64,000 nucleotides of DNA from Tateyamaria sp947503385. Its GTDB lineage: Bacteria; Pseudomonadota; Alphaproteobacteria; Rhodobacterales; Rhodobacteraceae. A model generated the notes under the pieces. The model saw nothing but the letters and a program-made list of their open reading frames with translations, was not told the origin of the DNA and searched no databases. Location: assembly GCF_051195235.1 (NCBI RefSeq), contig NZ_JBNFZM010000006.1, forward strand, positions 124,001-188,000. The letters are read 5' to 3'. The first letter of the stretch is position 1; every line of letters starts with the position of its first letter. Below are positions 53,156 through 61,913 of the stretch, piece by piece. Both the position numbers and the translations under genes were made by a program.

Positions 53156-54361
53156 ATGACAGACAGATGTGACATCCTCATCTCGGGCGGCGGTATCGCC
53201 GGGCTGGCGGCGGCCGCGGCCTTTGGCACCGCAGGGTATTCGGTGATCTGCGTCGATCCGGCCCCCCCGATCACCGACCGCGATACCGACGGCGCTGACA
53301 TGCGGACGACTGCGATGCTCCAGCCTGCGCGCGACGTATTGCAAGCCGCAGGGGTGTGGGATGCGCTGGCACCGCACGGGGCGGCGTTGGAGGTGATGCA
53401 GATCGTGGACGCGGGCGGCACCGATGGCACCGCGCGCACAGCCAAGGCGTTCCGCGCGTCGGACGTGTCCGATCTGCCCTTTGGCTGGAATTTTCAGAAC
53501 TGGCGTCTGCGGCAGGTTCTGGTGGCGCGGCTTGCTGCACTCGACAATGTCGATTTTCGCCCCGGAACAGGGGCGGAGACATTGCTGACCCGCACCGCCG
53601 AGGCCCGCGTGGGTCTGAGCGATGGCAGCCCTGTGCGGGCCAAGCTGGTCATTGCCGCTGATGGGCGCAATTCGCCGATGCGGGAGGCGGCAGGCATTGC
53701 GGTACAGACGCGCCGCTATGGTCAAAAGGCGCTCGCCTTTGCCGTAACGCACCCGGAACCACACCAGAATATTTCGACCGAGGTACATCAAACCGGCGGC
53801 CCCTTTACGCTTGTACCGCTGCCCGATCATCAGGGACACCCCTGTTCGGCTGTGGTCTGGATGGATGACGGGTCAAAGACACTGGCCCGCCACACCGCTG
53901 CCATCGACGCGTTCGAAGAAGAGATGACGGCACGCAGTTGCGGTGTTCTGGGGCCGCTGCGCTTGGCCTCGCCGCGGTCGATCTGGCCGATCATCAGCCA
54001 GCAGGCAGAACGGTTCAGCGGTGAGCGCATAGCGCTTGTGGCCGAAGCGGCCCATGTGGTGCCCCCCATCGGCGCACAGGGGCTGAACATGAGCCTCGCA
54101 GATATCCAGACCCTGCTCGACCTTGCACAGGCACAGCCCGACGCGTTGGGAGGTGCGGACATGCTCGACGCCTATCATAAGGCAAGGTTTGGCGACGTCA
54201 GCCTGCGGGTGGCCGGGATCGACCTGCTTAACCGGACAAGTCAGGCGTCCTCGCCGTGGATGCGCGGTGCACGGGCCTTTGGGGTCCGGGCCTTGCATGA
54301 CGTTGCGCCTGTGCGGCGAACGCTGATGCAGTTGGGGCTGGGCACACGGCGCGCGGGGTGA
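53156..54361 (+). CDS. UbiH/UbiF-type FAD-dependent hydroxylase
   Basis: 401 residues. FAD-binding ISGGGIAGLAAAAAFG at the N-terminus, the AADGRNSPMREAAGI motif and the C-terminal APPIGAQGLNMSL-like segment (VVPPIGAQGLNMSLADIQ). A ubiquinone-ring hydroxylase is likely. ATG 53156 follows a TTG at 53147 that is less plausible. A GC hairpin followed by ATTTTTTGG near 54391-54415 may terminate it. Confidence 0.92.
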   Translation: MTDRCDILISGGGIAGLAAAAAFGTAGYSVICVDPAPPITDRDTDGADMRTTAMLQPARDVLQAAGVWDALAPHGAALEVMQIVDAGGTDGTARTAKAFRASDVSDLPFGWNFQNWRLRQVLVARLAALDNVDFRPGTGAETLLTRTAEARVGLSDGSPVRAKLVIAADGRNSPMREAAGIAVQTRRYGQKALAFAVTHPEPHQNISTEVHQTGGPFTLVPLPDHQGHPCSAVVWMDDGSKTLARHTAAIDAFEEEMTARSCGVLGPLRLASPRSIWPIISQQAERFSGERIALVAEAAHVVPPIGAQGLNMSLADIQTLLDLAQAQPDALGGADMLDAYHKARFGDVSLRVAGIDLLNRTSQASSPWMRGARAFGVRALHDVAPVRRTLMQLGLGTRRAG

Positions 54362-54451
54362 ACTGACCTGATGGTCACAGAACGCGGCCACCCGGCCCTC
54401 CGGGGGGGATTTTTTGGGGACAGAGACGGGGACGCGCAGCGCCCGGTCGGC

Positions 54452-55150
54452 CTAACCGGTGCGTCTGAAGGTCAGGTAATGTGGCACGCGGCCCTCGCGC
54501 AATGCCTTTTGTTCGTAACGGGTTGAAATCCAGTCGGGCCACGCTGTGCGCCAGTCTTGCGGCCCTTCGGCCAGCCACTCGAACCCGGCCTTTGGCACTT
54601 CTTCCAGCGTTTGGCGGACGTAGTCGGGAATATCTGTGGCCACGCGGAATTCTGCCCCCGGTTTCAGGACGCGCGCCAATGGTTCGAGATGTTCGGGCGT
54701 GACGAACCTGCGCCGGTGGTGGCGTTTTTTGGGCCACGGGTCGGGATATAGCAGGAACGCCCTGGAGATGCTGGCCGCGGGCAGAACATCCATCAGATCA
54801 CGCGCATCACCGGGGTGGACAGCCAGATGATCCGCGCCCGCGCGGCGGATCTTGCCCAACAGCATCGCCACGCCGTTGATATAGGGTTCCGCCCCGATGA
54901 TCCCGACCTGCGGATTCGACACGGCCTGATGCACCATATGTTCACCGCCGCCAAACCCCACTTCGAGCCACACATCCCGGTCGCCGAACAGCGCGTTTAG
55001 GTCAAGCGGTGTGCGGTCGGGATTTTCGTCCCACGTGACAGAACCGGGCGACAGGGCCGCCAGATCTTCGTCGATGTAGCGTTTCTGGCTGTCCTTGAGG
55101 GGTTTGCCCTTGAGGCGGCCATAGAAGTTGCGGTGGGGTCGGGTGCTCAT
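54452..55150 (-). CDS. trmB: tRNA (guanine46-N7)-methyltransferase
   Basis: 232 residues. LEVGFGGGEHM is SAM motif I; HPGDARDLMDVLP and the signature LLYPDPWPKKRHHRRRFV are diagnostic for TrmB. N-terminal RPHRNFYGRLKGK is usual for the order. Twelve bases behind the AAA ATPase gene and probably in one transcript with it. Confidence 0.96.
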   Translation of the reverse strand: MSTRPHRNFYGRLKGKPLKDSQKRYIDEDLAALSPGSVTWDENPDRTPLDLNALFGDRDVWLEVGFGGGEHMVHQAVSNPQVGIIGAEPYINGVAMLLGKIRRAGADHLAVHPGDARDLMDVLPAASISRAFLLYPDPWPKKRHHRRRFVTPEHLEPLARVLKPGAEFRVATDIPDYVRQTLEEVPKAGFEWLAEGPQDWRTAWPDWISTRYEQKALREGRVPHYLTFRRTG

Positions 55151-55161
55151 GGCGCGGGGCT

Positions 55162-55704
55162 TTAGCCTGTGGGGCGGGCGGGCGCAATGGAGCGTGCAAG
55201 GACAAAGCGGACGCGGGCAGCAATCGGTGCGCGCGGCAGGTGGGCGATGCGGTAGCCGAGCAGCGGCAGGGCGGCGCAGATGCGGTCATGTTCGGCGACC
55301 GCGTCACCAAAGCTGTGGCGGCGGTCCGCATCGCGGGCATACAGCCGCGGCCATGGTGGCGCCACGAACACCGTGCGGGCATAAGCGGGCTCGGGCCTCA
55401 AGGTCTGGTGCAACGGCGCGGCGTGCAGGCGGTCCAGAGCCACGGCAGCATCCACAACGCCGCGATCAAAGAACACACATCCCCGCAGATGCCGGGCCTT
55501 GCCCAGATCGGCCGTTGCCATGGCCAGTGCGTGCCGGGCAAAGGCCTTCGGATCCTCCCACGGGAAAACCGCCTGCCCGCGCCGCGCCCGTGCCACGATC
55601 CGCCGTCCCGGCTCCGGCATGGTGGCGTAACCGCGTGCGGCAAGGGCCGCGAGCAGTGTTGACTTGCCACCGCCCGAACACCCCGTGATGAGAACGAAGC
55701 GCAT
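55162..55704 (-). CDS. Small P-loop ATPase (AAA_28-like)
   Basis: 180 residues. Walker A GCSGGGKST at the start, a Walker B-like VFFDRGVVD, and an Arg-rich C-terminus. The pattern is that of AAA_28 NTPases, predicted nucleoside/nucleotide kinase-like proteins. Seven bases downstream of the MarR gene on the same strand. Confidence 0.88.
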   Translation of the reverse strand: MRFVLITGCSGGGKSTLLAALAARGYATMPEPGRRIVARARRGQAVFPWEDPKAFARHALAMATADLGKARHLRGCVFFDRGVVDAAVALDRLHAAPLHQTLRPEPAYARTVFVAPPWPRLYARDADRRHSFGDAVAEHDRICAALPLLGYRIAHLPRAPIAARVRFVLARSIAPARPTG

Positions 55705-55711
55705 TGCGGGC

Positions 55712-56161
55712 CTACCCGTCGCGGGCCTGATCCAGATAGATGCGCAGTTCGGTCAGCACCGGCTTGATTGCGATCAGCTTGTCCATGTCGAACTCCTTCG
55801 CCATGTGCGCCAGATCAGGACCGAGGCTGGCGATGACATCCGCCCGCAGCGCGCGCCCGGCCTCCGTCAGCCACACCCGCTTGGAACGCCCGTCTTCCGG
55901 ATTGGCGCGGGTTTCGATCAGCCCGTGTGCCTCCAGCCCCTTGATCGTATGGGTCATCGACGTCTTGGGCAGCTGAAACGCGCGGGCCATTTCCATCGGG
56001 GTGCGCCCATCCTGCACACGTGTCAGGTGATTGAGCACCGTAAAATGTGGAGCGATCAACCCATGCGGCAAACGGGCCTCCAGCAAGGCCCGGCTAAGCT
56101 GTTCGATAATCCCGATCTCGTTGAACACTTCGAAGAATAGGGCGGGGCTGTGGTCAGGCAT
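55712..56161 (-). CDS. MarR-family regulator
   Basis: 149 residues with the MarR winged helix (FTVLNHLTRVQDGRTPMEMARAFQLPKTSMTHTIKGLEAHGLIETRANPEDGRSKRVWLTEAG). It overlaps the upstream nitroreductase gene by 8 bases, so it is in the operon it most likely represses through the three phased sites at 57311-57377. No cysteine redox switch is evident. Confidence 0.93.
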   Translation of the reverse strand: MPDHSPALFFEVFNEIGIIEQLSRALLEARLPHGLIAPHFTVLNHLTRVQDGRTPMEMARAFQLPKTSMTHTIKGLEAHGLIETRANPEDGRSKRVWLTEAGRALRADVIASLGPDLAHMAKEFDMDKLIAIKPVLTELRIYLDQARDG

Positions 56162-57296
56162 TCACAATCTTTGCGTCCAGTGGCCAGCGCGGGCTTTGAC
56201 CCATTTCCGGGCCGTATCCGATCCGGGCAAACATTTGCACAGTTCCCCCGTCCGGCGCCAGTGCGGCGTGAATGTCTGCATAGAGCGTCGCCATCTCCGG
56301 ATACTCCTGAAGTGCCTGACTGAGCGGTTGCAGGCCCAGCCCGGCCCCCGTCGCCGCAAGGTTGAGGCGCAGCCAGTCCCGTCCGGCGGCGATCTGGTCA
56401 GCGCGGCTGTTGCCTGCGGTCACCTGCCACAGATGACCCATCGCCGTGTCTGTGTTCGCAAAGACCGCATCAAGCCCGCCTTGAAAGGCCAGCGACGATT
56501 GATCAAGCGCCGCCTCGCGGGAGAACATGCCCGTGAGCGCCATCGCCTCGAACATGGGACCACTAAAGTCGATGCCGTCCGGGTTGGCGTTCACCTCCCG
56601 GTGGCCAATGCGAAACAGGTCGACGCTTTCTTTGTAGGTGTGCGGTGTTTCAATCTCGATCCGCAGCGCCCCATGAGACAGGGCGCGGAAGCGGGCGATG
56701 TCATCCTCCGCGACGGAGCCACCCACGGTGGTGCCGTGCGCCGCATCCAGCACAGTCGCAAGCGTGGCCGGCGTCACGGTACGCGTGGTGTCAAAAGGTT
56801 CCTTGAGCGACCGGCGCGCCATAACGTGTTCAAAGAGCGGATCGGGGGAACCTGCCCCGGCAGCAAAGCGCGCCACGGCGACCCGCCGCTGATCCAGGCC
56901 GTCAGGGTCTGCACCGTCGGGAAACAGGTCGAGTGTGACGCCATAGCCATCCTGACCGGCGGCCATCACCATCAGTTCGAGAAAGCAGCCCAGACCGATG
57001 ACGATCTGCCGGTTGAACGGGTCAGTGTGCGGCAACAGGCGGTTGGTATCCACCCGCAGCGTCACCTCACCATCCCGGCGCAAGTCCACCAGCCACGGCT
57101 GGCGGTTGTGCGGGTTGGGGGCAAGGATCGCATAGCTGAGCGCACGCATCCGCGGGTCGGCATACTGGCCTGCCTGCGTCCAGGGACGCAGCGCGGCTTC
57201 CGGCGTGCGGGTCACCGCAAACCCGGCGGCACCGGTCGCGGCAAGGATTGTGCCGCCCCCAATCAGGGCAAGCGTTTTGCGTCGGGATAGGGTCAT
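56154..57296 (-). CDS. Tat-exported Acg-type nitroreductase/FMN oxidoreductase
   Basis: 380 residues. ATG 57296 has GGAG upstream. A twin-arginine signal (SRRKTLALIGGG) is followed by a nitroreductase-fold domain of the Acg type, with ALSYAILAPNPHNRQPWLVDL as the FMN-binding opening. Most nitroreductases are cytoplasmic; here export is predicted. First gene of an operon with marR and probably the P-loop ATPase and trmB. The promoter carries three MarR-type operators, so induction by an aromatic compound is plausible. Confidence 0.88.
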   Translation of the reverse strand: MTLSRRKTLALIGGGTILAATGAAGFAVTRTPEAALRPWTQAGQYADPRMRALSYAILAPNPHNRQPWLVDLRRDGEVTLRVDTNRLLPHTDPFNRQIVIGLGCFLELMVMAAGQDGYGVTLDLFPDGADPDGLDQRRVAVARFAAGAGSPDPLFEHVMARRSLKEPFDTTRTVTPATLATVLDAAHGTTVGGSVAEDDIARFRALSHGALRIEIETPHTYKESVDLFRIGHREVNANPDGIDFSGPMFEAMALTGMFSREAALDQSSLAFQGGLDAVFANTDTAMGHLWQVTAGNSRADQIAAGRDWLRLNLAATGAGLGLQPLSQALQEYPEMATLYADIHAALAPDGGTVQMFARIGYGPEMGQSPRWPLDAKIVNA

Positions 57297-57310
57297 TGAT
57301 AGCTCCATTA

Positions 57311-57377
57311 AGTGCAACTTCGTACTTTATTTGGGCATATAGTACGACTTCGTACTTAACAAGTGCAATATCGAACT
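57311..57377 (-). promoter_or_regulatory. Three phased operators on the nitroreductase-marR promoter
   Basis: Sites: AGTGCAACTTCGTACT (57311-57326), perfect palindrome AGTACGACTTCGTACT (57341-57356), AGTGCAATATCGAACT (57362-57377). Starts are 30 and 21 bases apart, three and two helical turns. On the minus strand TTGCAC (57363-57368), 18 bases and TACTAT (57339-57344) form a promoter overlapped by sites 2 and 3. Confidence 0.8.
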
Positions 57378-57417
57378 TTATGGCTGCGTCGAAAAGGTTG
57401 ATTGCCGTGAAACGTGG

Positions 57418-57444
57418 ATATTGGTAACTAAACCTTACCAATAT
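57418..57444 (+). promoter_or_regulatory. Perfect inverted repeat upstream of lldD
   Basis: ATATTGGTAA, seven bases, TTACCAATAT, ending 12 bases before the lldD start. It could be an operator of a GntR/LldR-like repressor (TTGGT...ACCAA) or a stem in the 5' leader. Confidence 0.6.
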
Positions 57445-57456
57445 GAGAGATTTGCC

Positions 57457-58623
57457 ATGCCCGTCATCACCAACATCGAAGACCTCAAACGCATCTACGA
57501 GCGACGCGTACCGCGTATGTTCTACGATTATTGCGAATCCGGCAGCTGGACCGAGCAGACATTCCGCGACAACTCGTCAGACTTTGATGATATCCGCCTG
57601 CGCCAGCGCGTGGCGGTGGACATGTCGGGCCGGTCGACCGCCAGCCAGATGATCGGACAGGATGTGGCGATGCCGGTGGCTCTGGCCCCTGTGGGGCTGA
57701 CCGGGATGCAGCACGCGGATGGTGAGATGAAGGCTGCGCGGGCGGCGGAACTGTTTGGCGTGCCATTCACGCTGTCGACCATGTCGATCAATTCGATTGA
57801 GGACGTGGCCGGGCATACCTCTGCGCCGTTCTGGTTCCAGCTATATACGATGAAGGATTTGGACTATACCCGCCGCCTGATCGAACGGGCCAAGGCGGCG
57901 GGCTGTTCGGCGCTGGTGATCACGCTTGATCTGCAGATCCTTGGGCAGCGGCACAAGGATCTGAAGAACGGCCTCTCGGCCCCGCCCAAGCTGACGCCCA
58001 AGACCATCGCGAATTTGATGACGAAATGGTCTTGGGGCATCGAGATGCTGAGCGCCAAGCGGCGCGAGTTCGGCAATATCGTGGGCCATGTGGACGGGAT
58101 CAGCGACGCCTCTTCCCTTGGCGCGTGGACGGCCGAGCAATTCGACCCATCGCTGGACTGGAAGAAGATCGAGAAGCTGATGGACCAATGGGGCGGCAAG
58201 GTGATCCTGAAGGGGATTCTGGATGCCGAGGATGCGCGGATGGCCGCCAAGCTGGGCGCGGACGCGATTGTGGTGTCCAACCATGGCGGGCGGCAACTGG
58301 ACGGTGCGCTCAGTTCGATCCGGATGCTGCCCGAGATCATGGATGCCGTGGGCGATCAGGTCGAAGTGCATCTCGACAGTGGTATCCGGTCGGGTCAGGA
58401 CGTGCTGAAGGCGTTGGCGCTGGGGGCCAAGGGCACCTATATCGGGCGCGCCTTTGTCTATGGGCTGGGCGCTATGGGTCAGAAAGGCGTCACCGCAGCG
58501 CTTGAGGTCATCCACAAGGAGCTGGACACGACTATGGCGCTCTGCGGCGAGACTAAGGTTGCCGATCTGGGGCGGCACAACGTGTTGGTGCCCGAAGGTT
58601 TCGGCGGGCGTTGGCAGAACTGA
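57457..58623 (+). CDS. lldD: L-lactate dehydrogenase (FMN-dependent alpha-hydroxy acid oxidase)
   Basis: 388 residues from ATG 57457. FMN-dependent family: YDYCESGSWTEQTFRDN at the start, PVALAPVGLTGMQHADGE, the catalytic/FMN segment VVSNHGGRQLDGA and DSGIRSGQDVLKALALGAKGTYIGRAF. Oxidises L-lactate to pyruvate and feeds electrons to the respiratory chain. Divergent from the nitroreductase operon. No lldP transporter or lldR gene is adjacent. Confidence 0.92.
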   Translation: MPVITNIEDLKRIYERRVPRMFYDYCESGSWTEQTFRDNSSDFDDIRLRQRVAVDMSGRSTASQMIGQDVAMPVALAPVGLTGMQHADGEMKAARAAELFGVPFTLSTMSINSIEDVAGHTSAPFWFQLYTMKDLDYTRRLIERAKAAGCSALVITLDLQILGQRHKDLKNGLSAPPKLTPKTIANLMTKWSWGIEMLSAKRREFGNIVGHVDGISDASSLGAWTAEQFDPSLDWKKIEKLMDQWGGKVILKGILDAEDARMAAKLGADAIVVSNHGGRQLDGALSSIRMLPEIMDAVGDQVEVHLDSGIRSGQDVLKALALGAKGTYIGRAFVYGLGAMGQKGVTAALEVIHKELDTTMALCGETKVADLGRHNVLVPEGFGGRWQN

Positions 58624-58656
58624 GCAGGGATTTCGCCGCACTTGCGCGCGTCGACA

Positions 58657-58709
58657 GGCTGGGGGCGCTGCCCCCAGACCCCCGTGGTATTTCTAGTCAG
58701 AAGAAGCAG
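58657..58709 (-). repeat. Dispersed stop-codon-associated repeat, copy 3 (inverted)
   Basis: Read on the minus strand it begins CTTCTTCTGAC inside the last codons of the MFS gene, continues AAATACCACGG and ends with the CTGGGGGCAGCGCCCCCAG hairpin. Very similar to copy 1 at 27054-27118. Confidence 0.75.
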
Positions 58710-59871
58710 GTGTGGCGGGAACACGGGACGACAGCATTCGCGCCCAAAGCGGGACCAGCAGGGCCGCGACCACCAGCATGACCGCTCCGATCACATAGAA
58801 TGACACGCGCAGGCCGTACCATTCGGCGACAAAGCCCATGATGACGGGACCGAGGAAAAACGCGGCATAGCCCAAGGCCGCAGCCTGGCTGATGGCCGCG
58901 AGGCGAAAGCGTTGCGGCACCGCTTGCCCGACGAGCCCCAGCGCGATGGGTCCCACCACGGACGACCCCAGACCGCCCAGCAGAAAGCCGACATAGGCCA
59001 CCGGGATCGACGGGGCGAAGCCTGCAAGGGTCAGGCCGAAACCGGCCAGTACGGAGGAGATGATCATCACCCGCACCGGCGGCCAACCTGCGCCAAAGAC
59101 ATGCGCACCGAGCCGCCCGATGGCCATGCCCGTGGCCAGCAAGGCGGGCCCGTTTGCCCCCTGCCCCGGACTGCCGCCCAGCGTGCGTTCCACATGCAGG
59201 GCAGACCAGCCTTCGGAGGCGGCCTCGCTCAGGAATGCGGCGAGCACGACCAGACCACCGACCCAGACAAGCGCATAGGGCATACCCGAGACGTCCGTGG
59301 CCCCCTCTTCTTCGAGGACGGTGCGGTCGGGCAGGCGCATCCAGAACATCAGCACTGCAATGGCCACGGCCATGCCGCCAAAGATCGCAACCGGGCCAAA
59401 GCCCGCCTCGCGCGCCCAACCCACCACAAAGGCCGCGGACGCATAGGCCACCGAAAACATGCCGTGGTTGAGGTTCATCAGGCTGCGCCCGGTTTCGGCC
59501 TCGGCCTCGCTCACCTCGGCATTGGCCAGCACATCGGCCACGCCGGACCCGCCTGCGGCCAGAAACAAGGCCATGCCGACCATAAGTTGGCTCTGCGACG
59601 CGCCGGTCAGCAGGAACCCTGCGATCATGATGATCACGCCGGCCAGCAGCGCCCAGACGCCCAGAAGCCGGTAGACCAGCGGCGCCAGCCACATCGCCAT
59701 GACAGCCCCAATCGAGCCCACCAGCACCAGCGTGCCCCAGCGGCCGTCGCCGACGCCCACCTGTGCCTTGATCACCGGCATCTGGGCGGAAAAACATGCC
59801 CAGCCAAAGCCAATGACAATAAAGCCCGCAAGGGCCCGCCGGGAGGCGCGTAGATCGTCCAGAAGTCTCAT
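58693..59871 (-). CDS. MFS transporter
   Basis: 392 residues with 12 predicted transmembrane helices in two halves and a short cytoplasmic C-terminus. It resembles the subgroup of small sugar/drug-like MFS proteins (FucP/YbjJ-like). The substrate is unknown. Its last codons are made of the dispersed repeat, which also likely ends transcription. Confidence 0.88.
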   Translation of the reverse strand: MRLLDDLRASRRALAGFIVIGFGWACFSAQMPVIKAQVGVGDGRWGTLVLVGSIGAVMAMWLAPLVYRLLGVWALLAGVIIMIAGFLLTGASQSQLMVGMALFLAAGGSGVADVLANAEVSEAEAETGRSLMNLNHGMFSVAYASAAFVVGWAREAGFGPVAIFGGMAVAIAVLMFWMRLPDRTVLEEEGATDVSGMPYALVWVGGLVVLAAFLSEAASEGWSALHVERTLGGSPGQGANGPALLATGMAIGRLGAHVFGAGWPPVRVMIISSVLAGFGLTLAGFAPSIPVAYVGFLLGGLGSSVVGPIALGLVGQAVPQRFRLAAISQAAALGYAAFFLGPVIMGFVAEWYGLRVSFYVIGAVMLVVAALLVPLWARMLSSRVPATPASSD

Positions 59872-60018
59872 GCCACAGCGGTGCCACGGGCGCGGCGTAC
59901 GGTCCAGTCCCCAAAACCCGAAAGGGTCTTTTCAATTGTGTACATCCGGTCTATGTGAGCGCCTTCACGCGGGGTGACAGCCTTGGAGGCACCCTGCCCT
60001 TACATTTGGAGAAATATC

Positions 60019-60660
60019 ATGGCTGGTGAGATTCCTGATCTCGAAGCCCTGGAACGGACGGGGACAGGCAAGGGCGCCGCTCGTCAGGCCCGTCGCGACG
60101 GGATGGTTCCGGGGATTGTTTTTGGTGGCGACACGGATCCGCTTCCGATCAACATTCCATTCAACAAGCTGTTCAAGATGCTGAAAGCCGGGCGGTTCAA
60201 GTCCACGCTGTTCAACATGAAAGTGGACGGCCACGACGACGTGCGCGTGATCTGCCGCGATGTGCAGCGCGACGTGGTCAAGGACCTGCCCACGCATGTG
60301 GATTTCATGCGTCTGCGCCGCACCACCAAAATCAACCTGTTCATCGGTGTTGAAGTGGTGGGGGAAGACGTGTCTCCCGGCCTGAAAAAGGGCGGCGTGC
60401 TGAGCTTGGTGCGTCCCGAGGTGGAACTGGTTGTGACCGCCGGTGACATCCCCGAGAGCATCACCATCGACGTGTCCGAAGCGGCCGTGGGCGACAGCAT
60501 CACCATCTCGTCGGTGTCGCTGCCGGAGGGGGCCAAGCCGACCATCGACCGTGACTTTGTCATCGCGACCATCACCGCGCCTTCGGGCCTGCGTTCTTCC
60601 GAGAATGAAGAGGGTGAGGAAACCGAAGAGACGGCCGTCGAAGAGACCACAGAAGAATAA
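60019..60660 (+). CDS. rplY: 50S ribosomal protein L25 / general stress protein Ctc
   Basis: 213 residues from ATG 60019. The longer CTC form: an N-terminal 5S-rRNA-binding L25 domain (GKGAARQARRDGMVPGIVFGGDTDPLPINIP) and a C-terminal beta domain, ending in an acidic Glu-rich tail. Terminated by a strong hairpin. pth, usually the next gene, is 2.8 kb away here. Confidence 0.96.
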   Translation: MAGEIPDLEALERTGTGKGAARQARRDGMVPGIVFGGDTDPLPINIPFNKLFKMLKAGRFKSTLFNMKVDGHDDVRVICRDVQRDVVKDLPTHVDFMRLRRTTKINLFIGVEVVGEDVSPGLKKGGVLSLVRPEVELVVTAGDIPESITIDVSEAAVGDSITISSVSLPEGAKPTIDRDFVIATITAPSGLRSSENEEGEETEETAVEETTEE

Positions 60661-60705
60661 GCATCTGCGGGTCCCTGCCGAGACCTGAGACATGCGATCT
60701 GAATG

Positions 60706-60736
60706 AGGCCGCCCCTGATCCGGGGGCGGCCTTTTT
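60706..60736 (+). terminator. Terminator of rplY
   Basis: AGGCCGCCCC / GGGGCGGCCT stem followed by TTTTT. Confidence 0.9.
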
Positions 60737-60741
60737 CGTGC

Positions 60742-60810
60742 TGTCCCAGCATGGGACAGCATTCCGCCCTAACAATCTCAAGGGCTTACAGCGGCGATTT
60801 AACCCTTTGG
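60742..60810 (+). repeat. Copy B of the TGTCCCA-N3-TGGGACA dispersed repeat
   Basis: TGTCCCAGCATGGGACA followed at the same distances as in copy A (9817-9885) by CAT, GCCC, TCAA, TTACAG and GGCG. Same orientation, again in a post-terminator position. The remaining gap to 61016 shows no gene. Confidence 0.6.
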
Positions 60811-61016
60811 TAAGGAATGCCGCGCGGAGAACAGGGCACGCTCAGCCGATTTCAGACAGATGGCGCGCCAAAAAACGCGCCCGACGGACCGGCTTGACTG
60901 TGGGCGCGGGCCGTGTCGCTTTGACACCCTAAGACGCCACGACCCGCCAACAACCAAACGGCCCGATGCGCCACATGCCGGACCGGTGGCGCCGCGGGAC
61001 CAGAGGAACGACGCAG

Positions 61017-61880
61017 ATGACACAAGGGCACTCCAACGCGCGCGGCATCATCCTGATGTCTGCCGCGATGCTGGGCATTCCGATGGTCGATGGCATCGCC
61101 AAATACCTGAGCACGGACCATTCCCCCCTGTTCGTCGGCTGGGCGCGCTATGCGGTGGCCAGCCTGATCGTGCTGCCACTGGCCTACCGGTATCACGGGC
61201 GGCGATTGTTCCCGGACGAACAGCGATTTGCCCATCTGGTGCGCACCGCCTTTCTGGTGACGGCCATGACGCTCTATTTTCTGGCCATTGCCCGCATCCC
61301 GATCTCGCTCGCCGTCAGCGCCTATTTCGTGGGGCCTGTTGTGGCCGTTGCCCTGTCTGTGCTGTTCCTCAAGGAGCGGTTCACGCGCATCAAACTGCTG
61401 AGCCTCGTGCTGGGATTTGTCGGGTCCATCGTCGTTTTGCAGCCGTCCGGCGATATCGACATTGGCCTGATCATGGCGTTCGGGGCCGGGCTGTTCTTTG
61501 CGCTGTACCTGATCGCCACGCGCCAAGCCTCGCAGACCAGCGACCCGATCAAGACGCTGGCGTTTCAATGCGTGATTGGCACGGTGTTGCTGAGCCCGCA
61601 GGCTGCCTTTACCGTGTCGGTGCCGCATTGGGACGTGCTGTGGCTGTTTGCCGGGTTGGGCGTGATTTCGGCCATTGGCCACCTGTTGACGATCCTTGCC
61701 TTTCGCCTTGCCGACGCATCCACCCTGTCGCCGCTTGTGTATCTGGAGTTGGTGGGCAGCGCGATCATCGGCTACCTGATCTTTTCCGAAATCCCCACGG
61801 GAACAACGGTGTTTGGTGCCATGCTGATCATCGTGTCGGGGCTGGTTCTGCTGAAACAAACGGCGCAACCGGGGCAGTGA
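61017..61880 (+). CDS. EamA/DMT-family transporter
   Basis: 287 residues from ATG 61017 (GAGGAA upstream), about ten transmembrane helices in two EamA repeats (ARGIILMSAAMLGIPMVDGIAKYLS first). Substrate unknown. Related in fold, not obviously in sequence, to the EamA protein at 38224. Confidence 0.9.
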   Translation: MTQGHSNARGIILMSAAMLGIPMVDGIAKYLSTDHSPLFVGWARYAVASLIVLPLAYRYHGRRLFPDEQRFAHLVRTAFLVTAMTLYFLAIARIPISLAVSAYFVGPVVAVALSVLFLKERFTRIKLLSLVLGFVGSIVVLQPSGDIDIGLIMAFGAGLFFALYLIATRQASQTSDPIKTLAFQCVIGTVLLSPQAAFTVSVPHWDVLWLFAGLGVISAIGHLLTILAFRLADASTLSPLVYLELVGSAIIGYLIFSEIPTGTTVFGAMLIIVSGLVLLKQTAQPGQ

Positions 61881-61913
61881 TCCGACATCCCGTGTCGCAT
61901 ATCCGCGCGCGGT

